Part shown: positions 15,993 to 24,638 of the stretch, one piece after another
Numbering within the stretch: the first letter of the stretch is position 1
Layout: the number at the start of each line of letters is the position of its first letter
Assembly (NCBI RefSeq): GCF_900167905.1
Contig: NZ_FUYZ01000007.1
Location: 109,387-173,386 of the forward strand
Reading direction: 5' to 3'
DNA from: Soonwooa buanensis
GTDB lineage: Bacteria > Bacteroidota > Bacteroidia > Flavobacteriales > Weeksellaceae
Length of the DNA stretch: 64,000 nucleotides
The notes under the pieces: generated by a model
Told to the model about the DNA's origin: nothing
What the model saw: only the letters and a program-made list of their open reading frames with translations
Databases searched by the model: none
Program-made: the position numbers and the translations under genes

Positions 15993-16541
15993 TTATTGTG
16001 GTGCGAAGAAAGACCATGTATTACCATTATAGAAGGCTAATCTTTTAGCACCAGTCTTGTTGATGTACACCATCATACCAGGTGCAGGACTTGGGATCTT
16101 GGTAACATCGTCAACCGTTGGTAACACCATTGCTTTGGTATTAGATTCCAAAACTAAAACACCATCTGCAGCAGAATCGGTTGCGCCTATAATAGCTCTT
16201 CCTTTGATATCCTCTGAAGTCAAAGGTTGCTTAGCTAATGCTGTTGTTACATCACCTTTGTCAGAAGCTTTGTTGCTTCCTAAGCTAATCCATGCAGTGC
16301 CATCCCAATACTCTACATTGGCAGCAGTTGGTGTCGTCGCATTTAGGATTAATGTGCCTGGGGCGGGATTAGTAGGTTTTGTTCTTACGTAAGGTAGAAT
16401 GAGACCTTTATTTTTACCAACTTCAAACTCGAGCAGGACCGATGTTTTGTTAACTGCAGTACCTTTCGCATCGCCAATAATAACCTGGGCAGAGGTTTTT
16501 ATAGATAATAGGGCAATTGTTAATATTATGGTTTTTTTCAT
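15993..16541 (-). CDS. small secreted partner protein, two tail-collar-like modules (right copy)
   Basis: The protein has 182 residues, the same length as the left copy and about 85% identical, with differences concentrated in the signal peptide and the joint around residue 112. The signal peptide is residues 1-18 (ending TSAQ). The two modules carry LLEFEVGKNKGLILPYVRT with WDGTAWISLG, and LVLESNTKAMVLPTVDD with FYNGNTWSF. It follows the 1397-residue gene by 25 bp in the same operon, mirroring the left side. The conserved pairing of giant gene and small gene in both cassettes argues that the products work together at the cell surface; the mechanism is unknown. Confidence 0.7.
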   Translation of the reverse strand: MKKTIILTIALLSIKTSAQVIIGDAKGTAVNKTSVLLEFEVGKNKGLILPYVRTKPTNPAPGTLILNATTPTAANVEYWDGTAWISLGSNKASDKGDVTTALAKQPLTSEDIKGRAIIGATDSAADGVLVLESNTKAMVLPTVDDVTKIPSPAPGMMVYINKTGAKRLAFYNGNTWSFFAPQ

Positions 16542-16566
16542 TTTTTAAATATTAAAAAGTTAACAA

Positions 16567-19500
16567 TTAAGGACATGACGGTTTTGAAAAACAACTCCAA
16601 GCATTATCGCTATATATTTTGAAACATTTAGCGTAAGTATCATATACCATCATACCTTCTTGTGGTGTAGTAATTTTTGATAGGTTGTTCAATGCGTTAG
16701 GCTGTGATGGATCCGATGTCATCCTTGTCACCACAAATCCTTTTGTGTTAGATTCTAATACCGTATGCGCAGAGCCTCTCAGCATTGGCCAGTTATCTTC
16801 GTTAACACCCGCTCTTTTTAACAAGGTAATGCCATGTTGAGTAGGAGTAGCCGTACCAAAATTGTTATTTGGATTATAGCATGCACATTGTGTTACGGTA
16901 ATTGTTACCGCAGCTTGACAGCCATTAGCTGATGTAAATGTGATAATTGTTGTGCCAACTGAAACACCGGTAACAACACCTACAGAATTTACAGTTGCAG
17001 CAGTAGGATTGCTTGAGCTCCATGGGACTCCAACTGCAGGCGTACCAGTTGCGGTTAACGTAATTGTTAAACCTGTACATACTGTGTTTGGACCACTAAT
17101 GCTAGTTGACGGATTAACGGTTACAAGCTTCTGAGAAATACATCCACTAGAATTGGTGAAAAATATTGTTGTTGAGCCTGCCGCAACTCCTGTCACTAGA
17201 CCATTGGCATCTACTGTCGCAATATTAATATTAGATGATGTCCACGGACTATTTGCAGTTGGTGTTGCACTATTTGATAGCTGTAATGTCGATCCTACAC
17301 AAACAATAGAGTTACCTGTTATTTCTGCCTTAGGATTGACTGTTATGTCTTTGTTAACAGAGCAACCAGCAGAGTTAGTGTAGGTAATCATCACAGTACC
17401 AGCCGTAATACCTGTTACGGATCCTGTACTACTTACTGTTGCGATGGCTGTATTAGAGGATGTCCAAGGATTAGAGGATGCAGGTGTACCACCATTGCCT
17501 GTCAACTGAATGCTTGAGTTTACACATACTTTATCAGTTCCGAGAATTGTTGGTAATGCATTTACAATTAAACGGTAAGGTCCAGAAGTAGCAGTATTAC
17601 ATCCACCAGTTGCAACAAGATAATAATAGTATGTACCTGCGACACTTGATGACAGAACTAATGTATTGTTAGTCTCTCCAGCTAATAATGTACCGCCAGT
17701 TGTTGAGTTGGTTGTATTAGAATACCATTGGTAAGTTGTTGGGGTTGTGCCATTAGCCACAGTAGAGATAACTTCTAATGATGTAACTGGCGCATTAACA
17801 CATACTGTTTGCGATGTTGGTGAGGTAGATGATAGTGTAAGAGTCTCTTTAATTGCTGCATTATAAGCTAATCCAGGAGCTTGTCCTATTTTTGAATCTG
17901 TATCTGCAGAGCCTCCAGGGTTAACAATGTTAGGAACACCGTTGATGTCCACACCTCCTGTTGTAATTTTTCCATTAGTTACTTGACTTGGTAAAACATT
18001 GCCATCACCTTCTATAGCATCTGGACAACCATCGTTGTCAGAATCTGTATCAAGATGGTTAGGGATGCCATCACCATCATTGTCACAGTATACTTCGTTA
18101 ACAACAATATCATCTATGGCAAAGTCGTTACCATTGGATTCAGTTTGTGCATTGGTAATTCTTATATAGATTTTAGATGTTAAGATAGAAGGCTTAATAA
18201 CTTGCGCATTATTTTGCCAGTTTAGATTTTTTACAAATACCCCAGTTGTTCCTGAACCTAATAGTGTATCTGTTGCTGTATCATATACCGAAATTGTTAA
18301 ATTAGGGTCTGAGAAGCCTTTAGTTGTTGGATCTTTTAAATTTAATAGCCATAAACCAACCTCTAACGTAGCGCCTGGACTAACATTAATGTTTGGTGAT
18401 TGCCAAATGTATTTTGTAACATCAGATGGATTATTTACCATCATTAATCCGTTGGCCGCTCCACCCGCTATTGAAGTATGATCATTAACATGTATCCATT
18501 GGTTATCATATCCATTTCCAAAATCATCAACAAAATTGGCATTTGGTGTCAGGCTATAAAAGCCGGCGCCAGTCGCATTAGTATTTTTATACAGATTTTG
18601 AGAAGTTCCTTCTTGCCCAGAAAGTCCAACAGGTCTAATACCATTGGTAGTATCGAGAGCAGGTGTCCCAGTAGCAGGTGTATCAATAACTCCAAAATCT
18701 TGTCTGTATTTTTCGTAACGTTTTACGGTGCTAGGTATTGGATTCGCCCACGTACATGCGGACATTTCTACACTGTCAAGTATACCGTCATTATCTGCGT
18801 CCCAATCTAGATAATCTAGTACACCATCGCCATCAGTATCAGTATTGAAGTTAACCACGGACGTTGCTGAGTTATTACTTAGATCAATATCATTTTGGGT
18901 TCCATAGATAATCACATTATTAGTTAGATAACCTTGGTTGGTCGCATTTACCGCATTAGCTGTTGCTGTTATAGTTAATGTAGCAGTCGTTGCTTTATTA
19001 AGATTTCCAATTTTCCATAGGCCATTGGCAGATGTATAGGTTCCTGATGTGGCTGTGCTACTTACGAAGGTGTAACCTGTTGGTAGTTTATCAACCACAT
19101 AGACATTAGTATCATCTATCGTACCTTGGTTCTTTGCAGTAACTGTAAATGTAATATTGCTTCCTGGTGCAACCAATCCATTGGTATTGTTAGTTTTAGT
19201 GACACTCAAATCAGTTCCAACTCCAGTAACAATAACAGAAGTAGATGAGGTGTTGTTGGTCGTGACAGTTTCGGTAACCAATCCATTAATGTTGGCGGTA
19301 TTTGGGATACCAGGAGTTAATACCTGTGCTTTTCCAGAAACGGTAATAGTAAGTGTTGCACTTGCATTAGGTGCTAAATATCCAACAGTCCATAGTCCTG
19401 AAGTTTCGTTATAGCTTCCTTGCGAAGCCCCTTTTCCTAAGAATGTAAGTCTACTATCCAAGATATCATTTACGGTAATACCTGAGACTCCGACTGTACT

Positions 19501-20760
19501 ATTGTTAGTTGCGATTATGGTATAGGTAAAACCTGTACCAATCGTTGTACTTGTCGTATTTGATGTTTTTGTGATAGATAGATCACCACTTGGTTTGGTT
19601 GGGTTAATTGTCACCGTTGCCGAATTATTAGTTGTTATCGGATCAACGTTATTACCTTTGATAGTTGCTGTGTTGACAATATTACCCACATTATCAACTC
19701 TTACAGTAATACTTAAAGTTCTAGGGGTATTAACAGGCATTGACCCTATTGTCCAGATTCCTGTTGAGGGATCGTAACTGCCATTAACTGTCGTAGAACT
19801 TACATAAGTCAATCCTGGAGGTAGCAGGTCAGTAACCACAGCGGCAGGTTCTGTGTCTGGGCCAATATTATTAGCGGTGATGGTGTAGGTAATCGTAGAT
19901 CCAGCAGCAGGTGTTGCGTTGCTAGTCGTTTTTGTAACACTTAGATTTGAGGTCGGCGGTGTGAAGACATCGCTTGATGCTAAGTCAATGTTGTCAGAGG
20001 CACTAAAAGGTCCAAAATAAGTGTTAAGACCATAATAAGTATAAATTGATCCAACTCCTGTCGAAGGATTTATTTCATAGATTCTCGCGTTATTCCATGA
20101 AAGGAAAAATATTGTTGAACTATAACCTTCGGCGGCATATATTTTACCATTGTAAAATGCAAGACCTTGAAAGTTAGTCGGAAGTGAACCTGATAATGTC
20201 AAAAATCGCGTGGCAATTAATGTACTTGTATTAATACGATAGATGTATTTTGTACCGCCGTTACTTACAGCAGTATACATGTTGTTATAGTTGTCAAAAA
20301 AAGAATCACTTGCTACAGTTCCGTTATTAAAGGTTGCATCGCCAGTTATAGTTCCTAAATTTATAGGATTAGGATATGCACGTATTAGCTGACGGGTTGA
20401 GGTTACACCAAAAACATGACCAGTAGTGGGGTTTGCAGTAAGACCTCCCGATGTTGCAGGTAGATTACCAACATTAGTTGTGCCTTGATATACAGTCGAG
20501 CCACTTGGTGTATCCGAGTGTGTAAAGACATACTGCGATGTATTATTGGGATTTGGTCCTACCGCCAAGTTACTAGCACTAGATGATGGTGTATAGTTTG
20601 CAATAGCTACTGGTAGTACGCCAGACAAGGCGCTAATGTTATAGACGCTACCATCTTGCGCATTTGAAATATACAAAGTTCCTTTCGCTTGCCCTTGTAA
20701 AGGCATATACGAGAGTAAAAAAGAAACTGTAAAAAAAAGTAGAAAAATTTTTCGTTTCAT
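16567..20760 (-). CDS. giant multidomain surface protein with DUF11, calcium-type and Ig-like repeats
   Basis: The protein has 1397 residues. The order is: signal peptide (1-25); a propeller-like region (about 27-260); three to four DUF11 repeats (about 270-640, each with TxTYTITAxN, GxTYVSS and NxATV); and thrombospondin type 3-like repeats (DTDGDGVLDYLDWDADNDGI, later DGDGIPNHLDTDSDNDG). A carbohydrate-binding-like beta domain lies between these repeats. Then come Ig-like units with three Big_2-type repeats (SSNxxIATVxxxGxVTGxxxG). The C-terminal cysteine module (GFVVTRMTSDP, EGMMVYDTYAKCFKIY, AWSCFSKPSC) is shared with the left giant protein. No YPNP T9SS tail is present. It is likely a long adhesin or sheath protein. 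Its N-terminal part is unrelated to the left one, so only the ends are shared. Confidence 0.8.
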   Translation of the reverse strand: MKRKIFLLFFTVSFLLSYMPLQGQAKGTLYISNAQDGSVYNISALSGVLPVAIANYTPSSSASNLAVGPNPNNTSQYVFTHSDTPSGSTVYQGTTNVGNLPATSGGLTANPTTGHVFGVTSTRQLIRAYPNPINLGTITGDATFNNGTVASDSFFDNYNNMYTAVSNGGTKYIYRINTSTLIATRFLTLSGSLPTNFQGLAFYNGKIYAAEGYSSTIFFLSWNNARIYEINPSTGVGSIYTYYGLNTYFGPFSASDNIDLASSDVFTPPTSNLSVTKTTSNATPAAGSTITYTITANNIGPDTEPAAVVTDLLPPGLTYVSSTTVNGSYDPSTGIWTIGSMPVNTPRTLSITVRVDNVGNIVNTATIKGNNVDPITTNNSATVTINPTKPSGDLSITKTSNTTSTTIGTGFTYTIIATNNSTVGVSGITVNDILDSRLTFLGKGASQGSYNETSGLWTVGYLAPNASATLTITVSGKAQVLTPGIPNTANINGLVTETVTTNNTSSTSVIVTGVGTDLSVTKTNNTNGLVAPGSNITFTVTAKNQGTIDDTNVYVVDKLPTGYTFVSSTATSGTYTSANGLWKIGNLNKATTATLTITATANAVNATNQGYLTNNVIIYGTQNDIDLSNNSATSVVNFNTDTDGDGVLDYLDWDADNDGILDSVEMSACTWANPIPSTVKRYEKYRQDFGVIDTPATGTPALDTTNGIRPVGLSGQEGTSQNLYKNTNATGAGFYSLTPNANFVDDFGNGYDNQWIHVNDHTSIAGGAANGLMMVNNPSDVTKYIWQSPNINVSPGATLEVGLWLLNLKDPTTKGFSDPNLTISVYDTATDTLLGSGTTGVFVKNLNWQNNAQVIKPSILTSKIYIRITNAQTESNGNDFAIDDIVVNEVYCDNDGDGIPNHLDTDSDNDGCPDAIEGDGNVLPSQVTNGKITTGGVDINGVPNIVNPGGSADTDSKIGQAPGLAYNAAIKETLTLSSTSPTSQTVCVNAPVTSLEVISTVANGTTPTTYQWYSNTTNSTTGGTLLAGETNNTLVLSSSVAGTYYYYLVATGGCNTATSGPYRLIVNALPTILGTDKVCVNSSIQLTGNGGTPASSNPWTSSNTAIATVSSTGSVTGITAGTVMITYTNSAGCSVNKDITVNPKAEITGNSIVCVGSTLQLSNSATPTANSPWTSSNINIATVDANGLVTGVAAGSTTIFFTNSSGCISQKLVTVNPSTSISGPNTVCTGLTITLTATGTPAVGVPWSSSNPTAATVNSVGVVTGVSVGTTIITFTSANGCQAAVTITVTQCACYNPNNNFGTATPTQHGITLLKRAGVNEDNWPMLRGSAHTVLESNTKGFVVTRMTSDPSQPNALNNLSKITTPQEGMMVYDTYAKCFKIYSDNAWSCFSKPSCP
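16769..16830. repeat. 62-bp perfect inverted-repeat core, right copy
   Basis: This is the reverse complement of 13583-13644. It lies in the C-terminal module codons of the 1397-residue gene. Recombination with the left copy would invert the block holding both small partner genes and all three regulators. Confidence 0.9.
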
Positions 20761-21581
20761 TTAAATATTATTTGTGTTGTATTGTAGTAGAACGATCTAT
20801 TAACAGATTGTTTGTTAGTGTAATATGTTTCCAAATAACAAACAATAGGTTATAATTATAGAAGCCTAAAAATTCTATTTGCATAATGATAATTGCAAAT
20901 ATTCTTATTAAACTTTTTAACGTGCTGACGTTTTATTACGATCTTAGGAAAAGATTAGCTCCTAAGCTTTAGAGGGGGTAAGTTTTTTTGTTTCATCCAA
21001 AGGTTTATTGTGTTTGTTAAATTATGTTATACTCTTTATTTGTCCACATCCCTACCTGGGAATACTTGGAGTAAAATATTGGGAATTCTTATAATTTCGT
21101 GCAAATATATAAAATATATTTTTGGTATATATATTTAGATATTATTAAAATAAACTTAATACAATATTTAGGTAGAATAAAATTCGTTTTAAAGCTAGTG
21201 TTTATCGCGGGTTGCGTAGGTTTAAGTTACTGCTGTAGATATTTATCTACAACTGTTATTCTTGACATAGTTTATGTGATTTTTTTATTGTTAATAATAA
21301 AAGGCTATGCTTGCGAAAAACATATCTATGTACTCAATGTTTACCAGGACGATGACTTAGTAGAAGATGTTTTGTTTTATAAATTTTATTGAGCTCTTAA
21401 AGTAACTATCAGGCCACATTAATTTTATGTCATAACAAAAAATAAATTTCGATAATTGAGCTTCCTTATTGTTTTAATTAATCATTTTGTAACTTTTTAT
21501 ATTAAGTGACCAAGAATTAATATTAGAAATGATAAATTTTGCCTTATTTAGGCGTAAATTTGAGACATATCAAATCCAATT
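20761..21581. other. 820-bp intergenic region with one doubtful reading frame
   Basis: It separates the giant gene from ppk1. A 97-codon frame (21099-21392, GTG start) would give a hydrophobic peptide with no recognisable family, so I do not call it a gene. A -7 box TAAATTTG at 21555-21562 belongs to ppk1. Nothing else was identified. Confidence 0.5.
21555..21562 (+). promoter_or_regulatory. -7 box TAAATTTG of ppk1
   Basis: It is an exact TAnnTTTG match 19 nt before the ppk1 ATG, giving a leader of only about a dozen nucleotides. No -33 box at the usual spacing is evident. Confidence 0.45.
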
Positions 21582-23645
21582 ATGGCGCAACAATACAATC
21601 CGAGGGATATTACGTGGTTAGGTTTTAATGCAAGAGTTTTGCAGGAAGCAAAAGACGCATCTGTTCCGCTACCATTACGAATTCGCTTTTTAGGAATTTT
21701 TTCTAATAATCTCGATGAGTTTTTTCGAGTGAGAGTTGCAGGGCTAAAACGTGCTATGGATTTTAAAACAAAAATTATCCAAGAATCTTTCTATGAAGCG
21801 CCTTCCAAAATTTTAGAAAAAATCAACAAAATTGTGATTACGCAACAAGAAGATTTTGACAAAACTTGGCGCGAGATTCAAAAAGAAATGGGCAAGCAGA
21901 ATGTTTTTATTAAAGATTCTAAAAACTTGACTGCCGCACAGAAGGATTTTGTTGTTAGATATTTTGATGAAGAGGTAGAAAGTAATGTTATTCCGATTCT
22001 GTTGCATGATAACGTTCCGATGCCTTATATGCGAGACAAAAGTTTGTACATTGGGATTGCGATGCGCCGTAAAGAATGGAAATACGAAAGTAAATTTGCG
22101 ATGATCGAAGTCCCAACAAGGACTAATAGCCGTTTTGTAATTCTACCAACCGAAGACAAATCGGAGAAGAATGTCATGCTTTTGGAGGATGTCATTATCT
22201 ACAATTTGCCGCATATTTTCTCATATTTTGGATATGATGAGTTCGAAGCCAATTGTTTTAAAGTAACAAAAGATGCAGAGTTTGATTTGGATAACGATAT
22301 CAAAACCACTCTTGCTGACAAAATCGAAAAAGGTATCAAAAGCCGTAGAAAAGGCAAGCCGACGCGTTTCGTTTTTGATAAAGAAATGGACAAAGCGCTT
22401 TTAGAATTTTTAATTAAAAAATTAAACCTTTCCAAAAAAGATAGCATTATTCCAGGGCAGAAGATTCACAACTTTAGACATTTTATGGATTTTCCAGATG
22501 TTTTTAAAGCTTATGAAAAACCTGTTGAACGGACACAATTCACCCATCCAGCATTTGCGCAAAAGGAGAGAGTCACCGATGTTATTGTGCAGAACGATGT
22601 CTTGTTGACGTTTCCGTATCATACCTATGTTCCTGTTATCGATTTGTTGCGTGAGGCGGCTATGGATCCGCATGTTAAATCGATCCAGATAACGGCTTAT
22701 CGTTTATCGAGCAGTTCCAAAATCGTCAATGCTTTAGTTAATGCCGTGCGTAATGGTAAAGAAGTGACAGTGATGCTAGAATTGCGCGCCAGATTCGATG
22801 AAGAAGCTAATCTTGAATGGAAAGAAAAGTTAGAACTCGAAGGTGTTAAAGTTTTGGTAGGAATTCCTAATAAAAAAGTCCATGCGAAGCTTTGTGTTAT
22901 TAAAAAACGAGTGAATAATAAGACGATTCAGTACGGTTTTATTAGCACAGGAAATTTTAATGAAAAAACAGCAAGAATCTACGGTGATAGCTTGTTGATG
23001 ACGGCCAATCGTTCGATAATGGCGGATATTAATAAAGTGTTCAATGTTTTACGAAAGCCAAAAGAAGATCCAATGCCAGTGCTTAAAACTTGTAAATCTT
23101 TGTTGGTTTGCCCACAGTTTATGAGAGATAAAATTATTTGGCATATCGATAAAGAAATTGAAGAAGCTAAAGCTGGTCGCAAAGCGGAGATGATTATTAA
23201 AGTTAACTCTTTGAGTGATAAGATTTTAATAAACAAAATGTACGATGCAGCCAACGCAGGAGTCGATATCAAAATGATTGTTCGTGGCATCTATTGTGCT
23301 GTTAATCAAAAACATTTTAAAAAGAAAATTCGTGCCATTAGCATTGTTGATGAATATCTAGAACATGCGAGGATTATGTTTTTTTATAACAAAGGAAAAG
23401 AAGATTTTTATCTGTCTTCGGCCGATTGGATGGCTCGTAACCTCGATTTTCGTATAGAAGCAGCAACGCCAATTTTGCAAAAAGATCTTAAAAAACAACT
23501 TAAAGATATGTTGGATATCCAATTGAGTGACAATGTAAAAGCTAGAATTTTGGACAAAAATATCCGTAACGAATATGTTAAAAATGAAGATGGAAAACCA
23601 ATTCGTTCGCAAATAGAAATTTATCATTATCTAAAAAATCTGTAG
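21582..23645 (+). CDS. ppk1: polyphosphate kinase 1
   Basis: The protein has 687 residues, the normal PPK1 length. It polymerises the gamma-phosphate of ATP into inorganic polyphosphate. The N-terminal domain begins with NPRDITWLGFNARVL and LRIRFLGIFSNNLDEFFRVR. The phospholipase-D-like catalytic halves carry the two family histidines, in KVHAKLCVI and LEHARIMFFYN, plus the C-terminal SSADWMARNLDFRIEAATPI block. The ATG follows a -7 box by 19 nt. An exopolyphosphatase gene follows after 9 bp, so synthesis and breakdown of polyphosphate are encoded in one operon. Confidence 0.97.
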   Translation: MAQQYNPRDITWLGFNARVLQEAKDASVPLPLRIRFLGIFSNNLDEFFRVRVAGLKRAMDFKTKIIQESFYEAPSKILEKINKIVITQQEDFDKTWREIQKEMGKQNVFIKDSKNLTAAQKDFVVRYFDEEVESNVIPILLHDNVPMPYMRDKSLYIGIAMRRKEWKYESKFAMIEVPTRTNSRFVILPTEDKSEKNVMLLEDVIIYNLPHIFSYFGYDEFEANCFKVTKDAEFDLDNDIKTTLADKIEKGIKSRRKGKPTRFVFDKEMDKALLEFLIKKLNLSKKDSIIPGQKIHNFRHFMDFPDVFKAYEKPVERTQFTHPAFAQKERVTDVIVQNDVLLTFPYHTYVPVIDLLREAAMDPHVKSIQITAYRLSSSSKIVNALVNAVRNGKEVTVMLELRARFDEEANLEWKEKLELEGVKVLVGIPNKKVHAKLCVIKKRVNNKTIQYGFISTGNFNEKTARIYGDSLLMTANRSIMADINKVFNVLRKPKEDPMPVLKTCKSLLVCPQFMRDKIIWHIDKEIEEAKAGRKAEMIIKVNSLSDKILINKMYDAANAGVDIKMIVRGIYCAVNQKHFKKKIRAISIVDEYLEHARIMFFYNKGKEDFYLSSADWMARNLDFRIEAATPILQKDLKKQLKDMLDIQLSDNVKARILDKNIRNEYVKNEDGKPIRSQIEIYHYLKNL

Positions 23646-23654
23646 ATTTATACT

Positions 23655-24536
23655 ATGAAAATTGCAGCTATAGATATAGGAAGTAACGCGGCTCGACTGT
23701 TGATAAATGACGTACAAGAAGTTAACGGCAAGCCAGAGTTTACAAAACTTAATTTATTGAGAATTCCGCTTCGTTTGGGGATGGATGTTTTTAATTTGGG
23801 CGAAATCGGGGCAGAACGTCAGAAGATGTTCATCAATTCTATGAAGATTTTTCATCAGTTGATGGAGGTTTACAATGTCGAACATTACAGAGCCTGTGCA
23901 ACTAGTGCGATGCGCGATGCTAAAAATGGCGCAGAACTTATCGAACTAGCCAAAAATGAAGCACAAATCAACATCGAAATTATTACAGGTGACGAAGAAG
24001 CCACTTTGATTTATGAAAATCATGTTGAGGAAAACCTTGATAAAAAATCAGCCTATCTTTATATAGATGTTGGCGGTGGTTCCACCGAATTGACTTTCTA
24101 CGAAAACGGAAAAATGCTTTACGAAAAGTCGTTTAATATTGGGACAATCCGATTGTTGCAAGGTTTGGTGACCGATGATATGTGGTTCGAAATGAAGTCC
24201 GAAATAAAGAAAAATATTCTTTCTAAAAATAATGTTGTGGCGATTGGTTCGGGCGGTAACATCAACAAGATTTTCTCTTTAAGTAAGACTAAAGACGGGA
24301 AAGCGATGTCTGCAGCCACGCTCAAAAAATATTATAAAACGATGAAAGAAATGAGCGTTGTCGAACGTATGTCTTTTTATCAGATTCGTGAGGATCGCGC
24401 GGATGTTTTGGTGCCAGCACTTCAGATTTTTAATAATGTGATGAATTGGGCGGATATTAACCATATTTTTGTTCCGAAAATTTCCGTTGCAGATGGTTTA
24501 ATTAAAAGCATTTATTCTAAAGTAAAAAAGAAATAA
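23655..24536 (+). CDS. exopolyphosphatase, Ppx/GppA family
   Basis: The protein has 293 residues with the actin-like ASKHA fold. The phosphate-1 motif is IAAIDIGSNAARLLI at the N-terminus. TSAMRDAKNG and GDEEATLIY lie in the middle, and the second phosphate motif is LYIDVGGGSTELTF. It lacks the C-terminal HD-like domains of the 500-residue E. coli enzyme, as is usual for the short form. The expected reaction is release of phosphate from polyphosphate ends or from pppGpp; the two cannot be separated by sequence. It is coupled to ppk1, which favours polyphosphate. Confidence 0.92.
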   Translation: MKIAAIDIGSNAARLLINDVQEVNGKPEFTKLNLLRIPLRLGMDVFNLGEIGAERQKMFINSMKIFHQLMEVYNVEHYRACATSAMRDAKNGAELIELAKNEAQINIEIITGDEEATLIYENHVEENLDKKSAYLYIDVGGGSTELTFYENGKMLYEKSFNIGTIRLLQGLVTDDMWFEMKSEIKKNILSKNNVVAIGSGGNINKIFSLSKTKDGKAMSAATLKKYYKTMKEMSVVERMSFYQIREDRADVLVPALQIFNNVMNWADINHIFVPKISVADGLIKSIYSKVKKK

Positions 24537-24607
24537 TTACTTTGCAATTACTGCTTTTTTGACCTTGTAAAACCTAGTGTTTTAATCTTTTATGATTAAA
24601 TTAAAAT

Positions 24608-24636
24608 ACAAAAACCTCCAATTTCGGAGGTTTTTC
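24608..24636. terminator. bidirectional terminator between the polyphosphate operon and the fucosidase
   Basis: AAAAACCTCC and GGAGGTTTTT pair around an AATTTC loop, with T-runs on both sides. It ends 3 nt before the fucosidase stop codon. Confidence 0.85.
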
Positions 24637-24638
24637 AT

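Noticed and set aside
16057..16392. 111-codon frame antisense to the 182-residue partner
   Set aside because: A similar antisense frame occurs in the left copy, but this is explained by the shared coding sequence on the other strand.
21099..21392. 97-codon hydrophobic reading frame
   Set aside because: It has a GTG start, no recognisable family and low-complexity AT-rich composition. It may be chance in AT-rich DNA.
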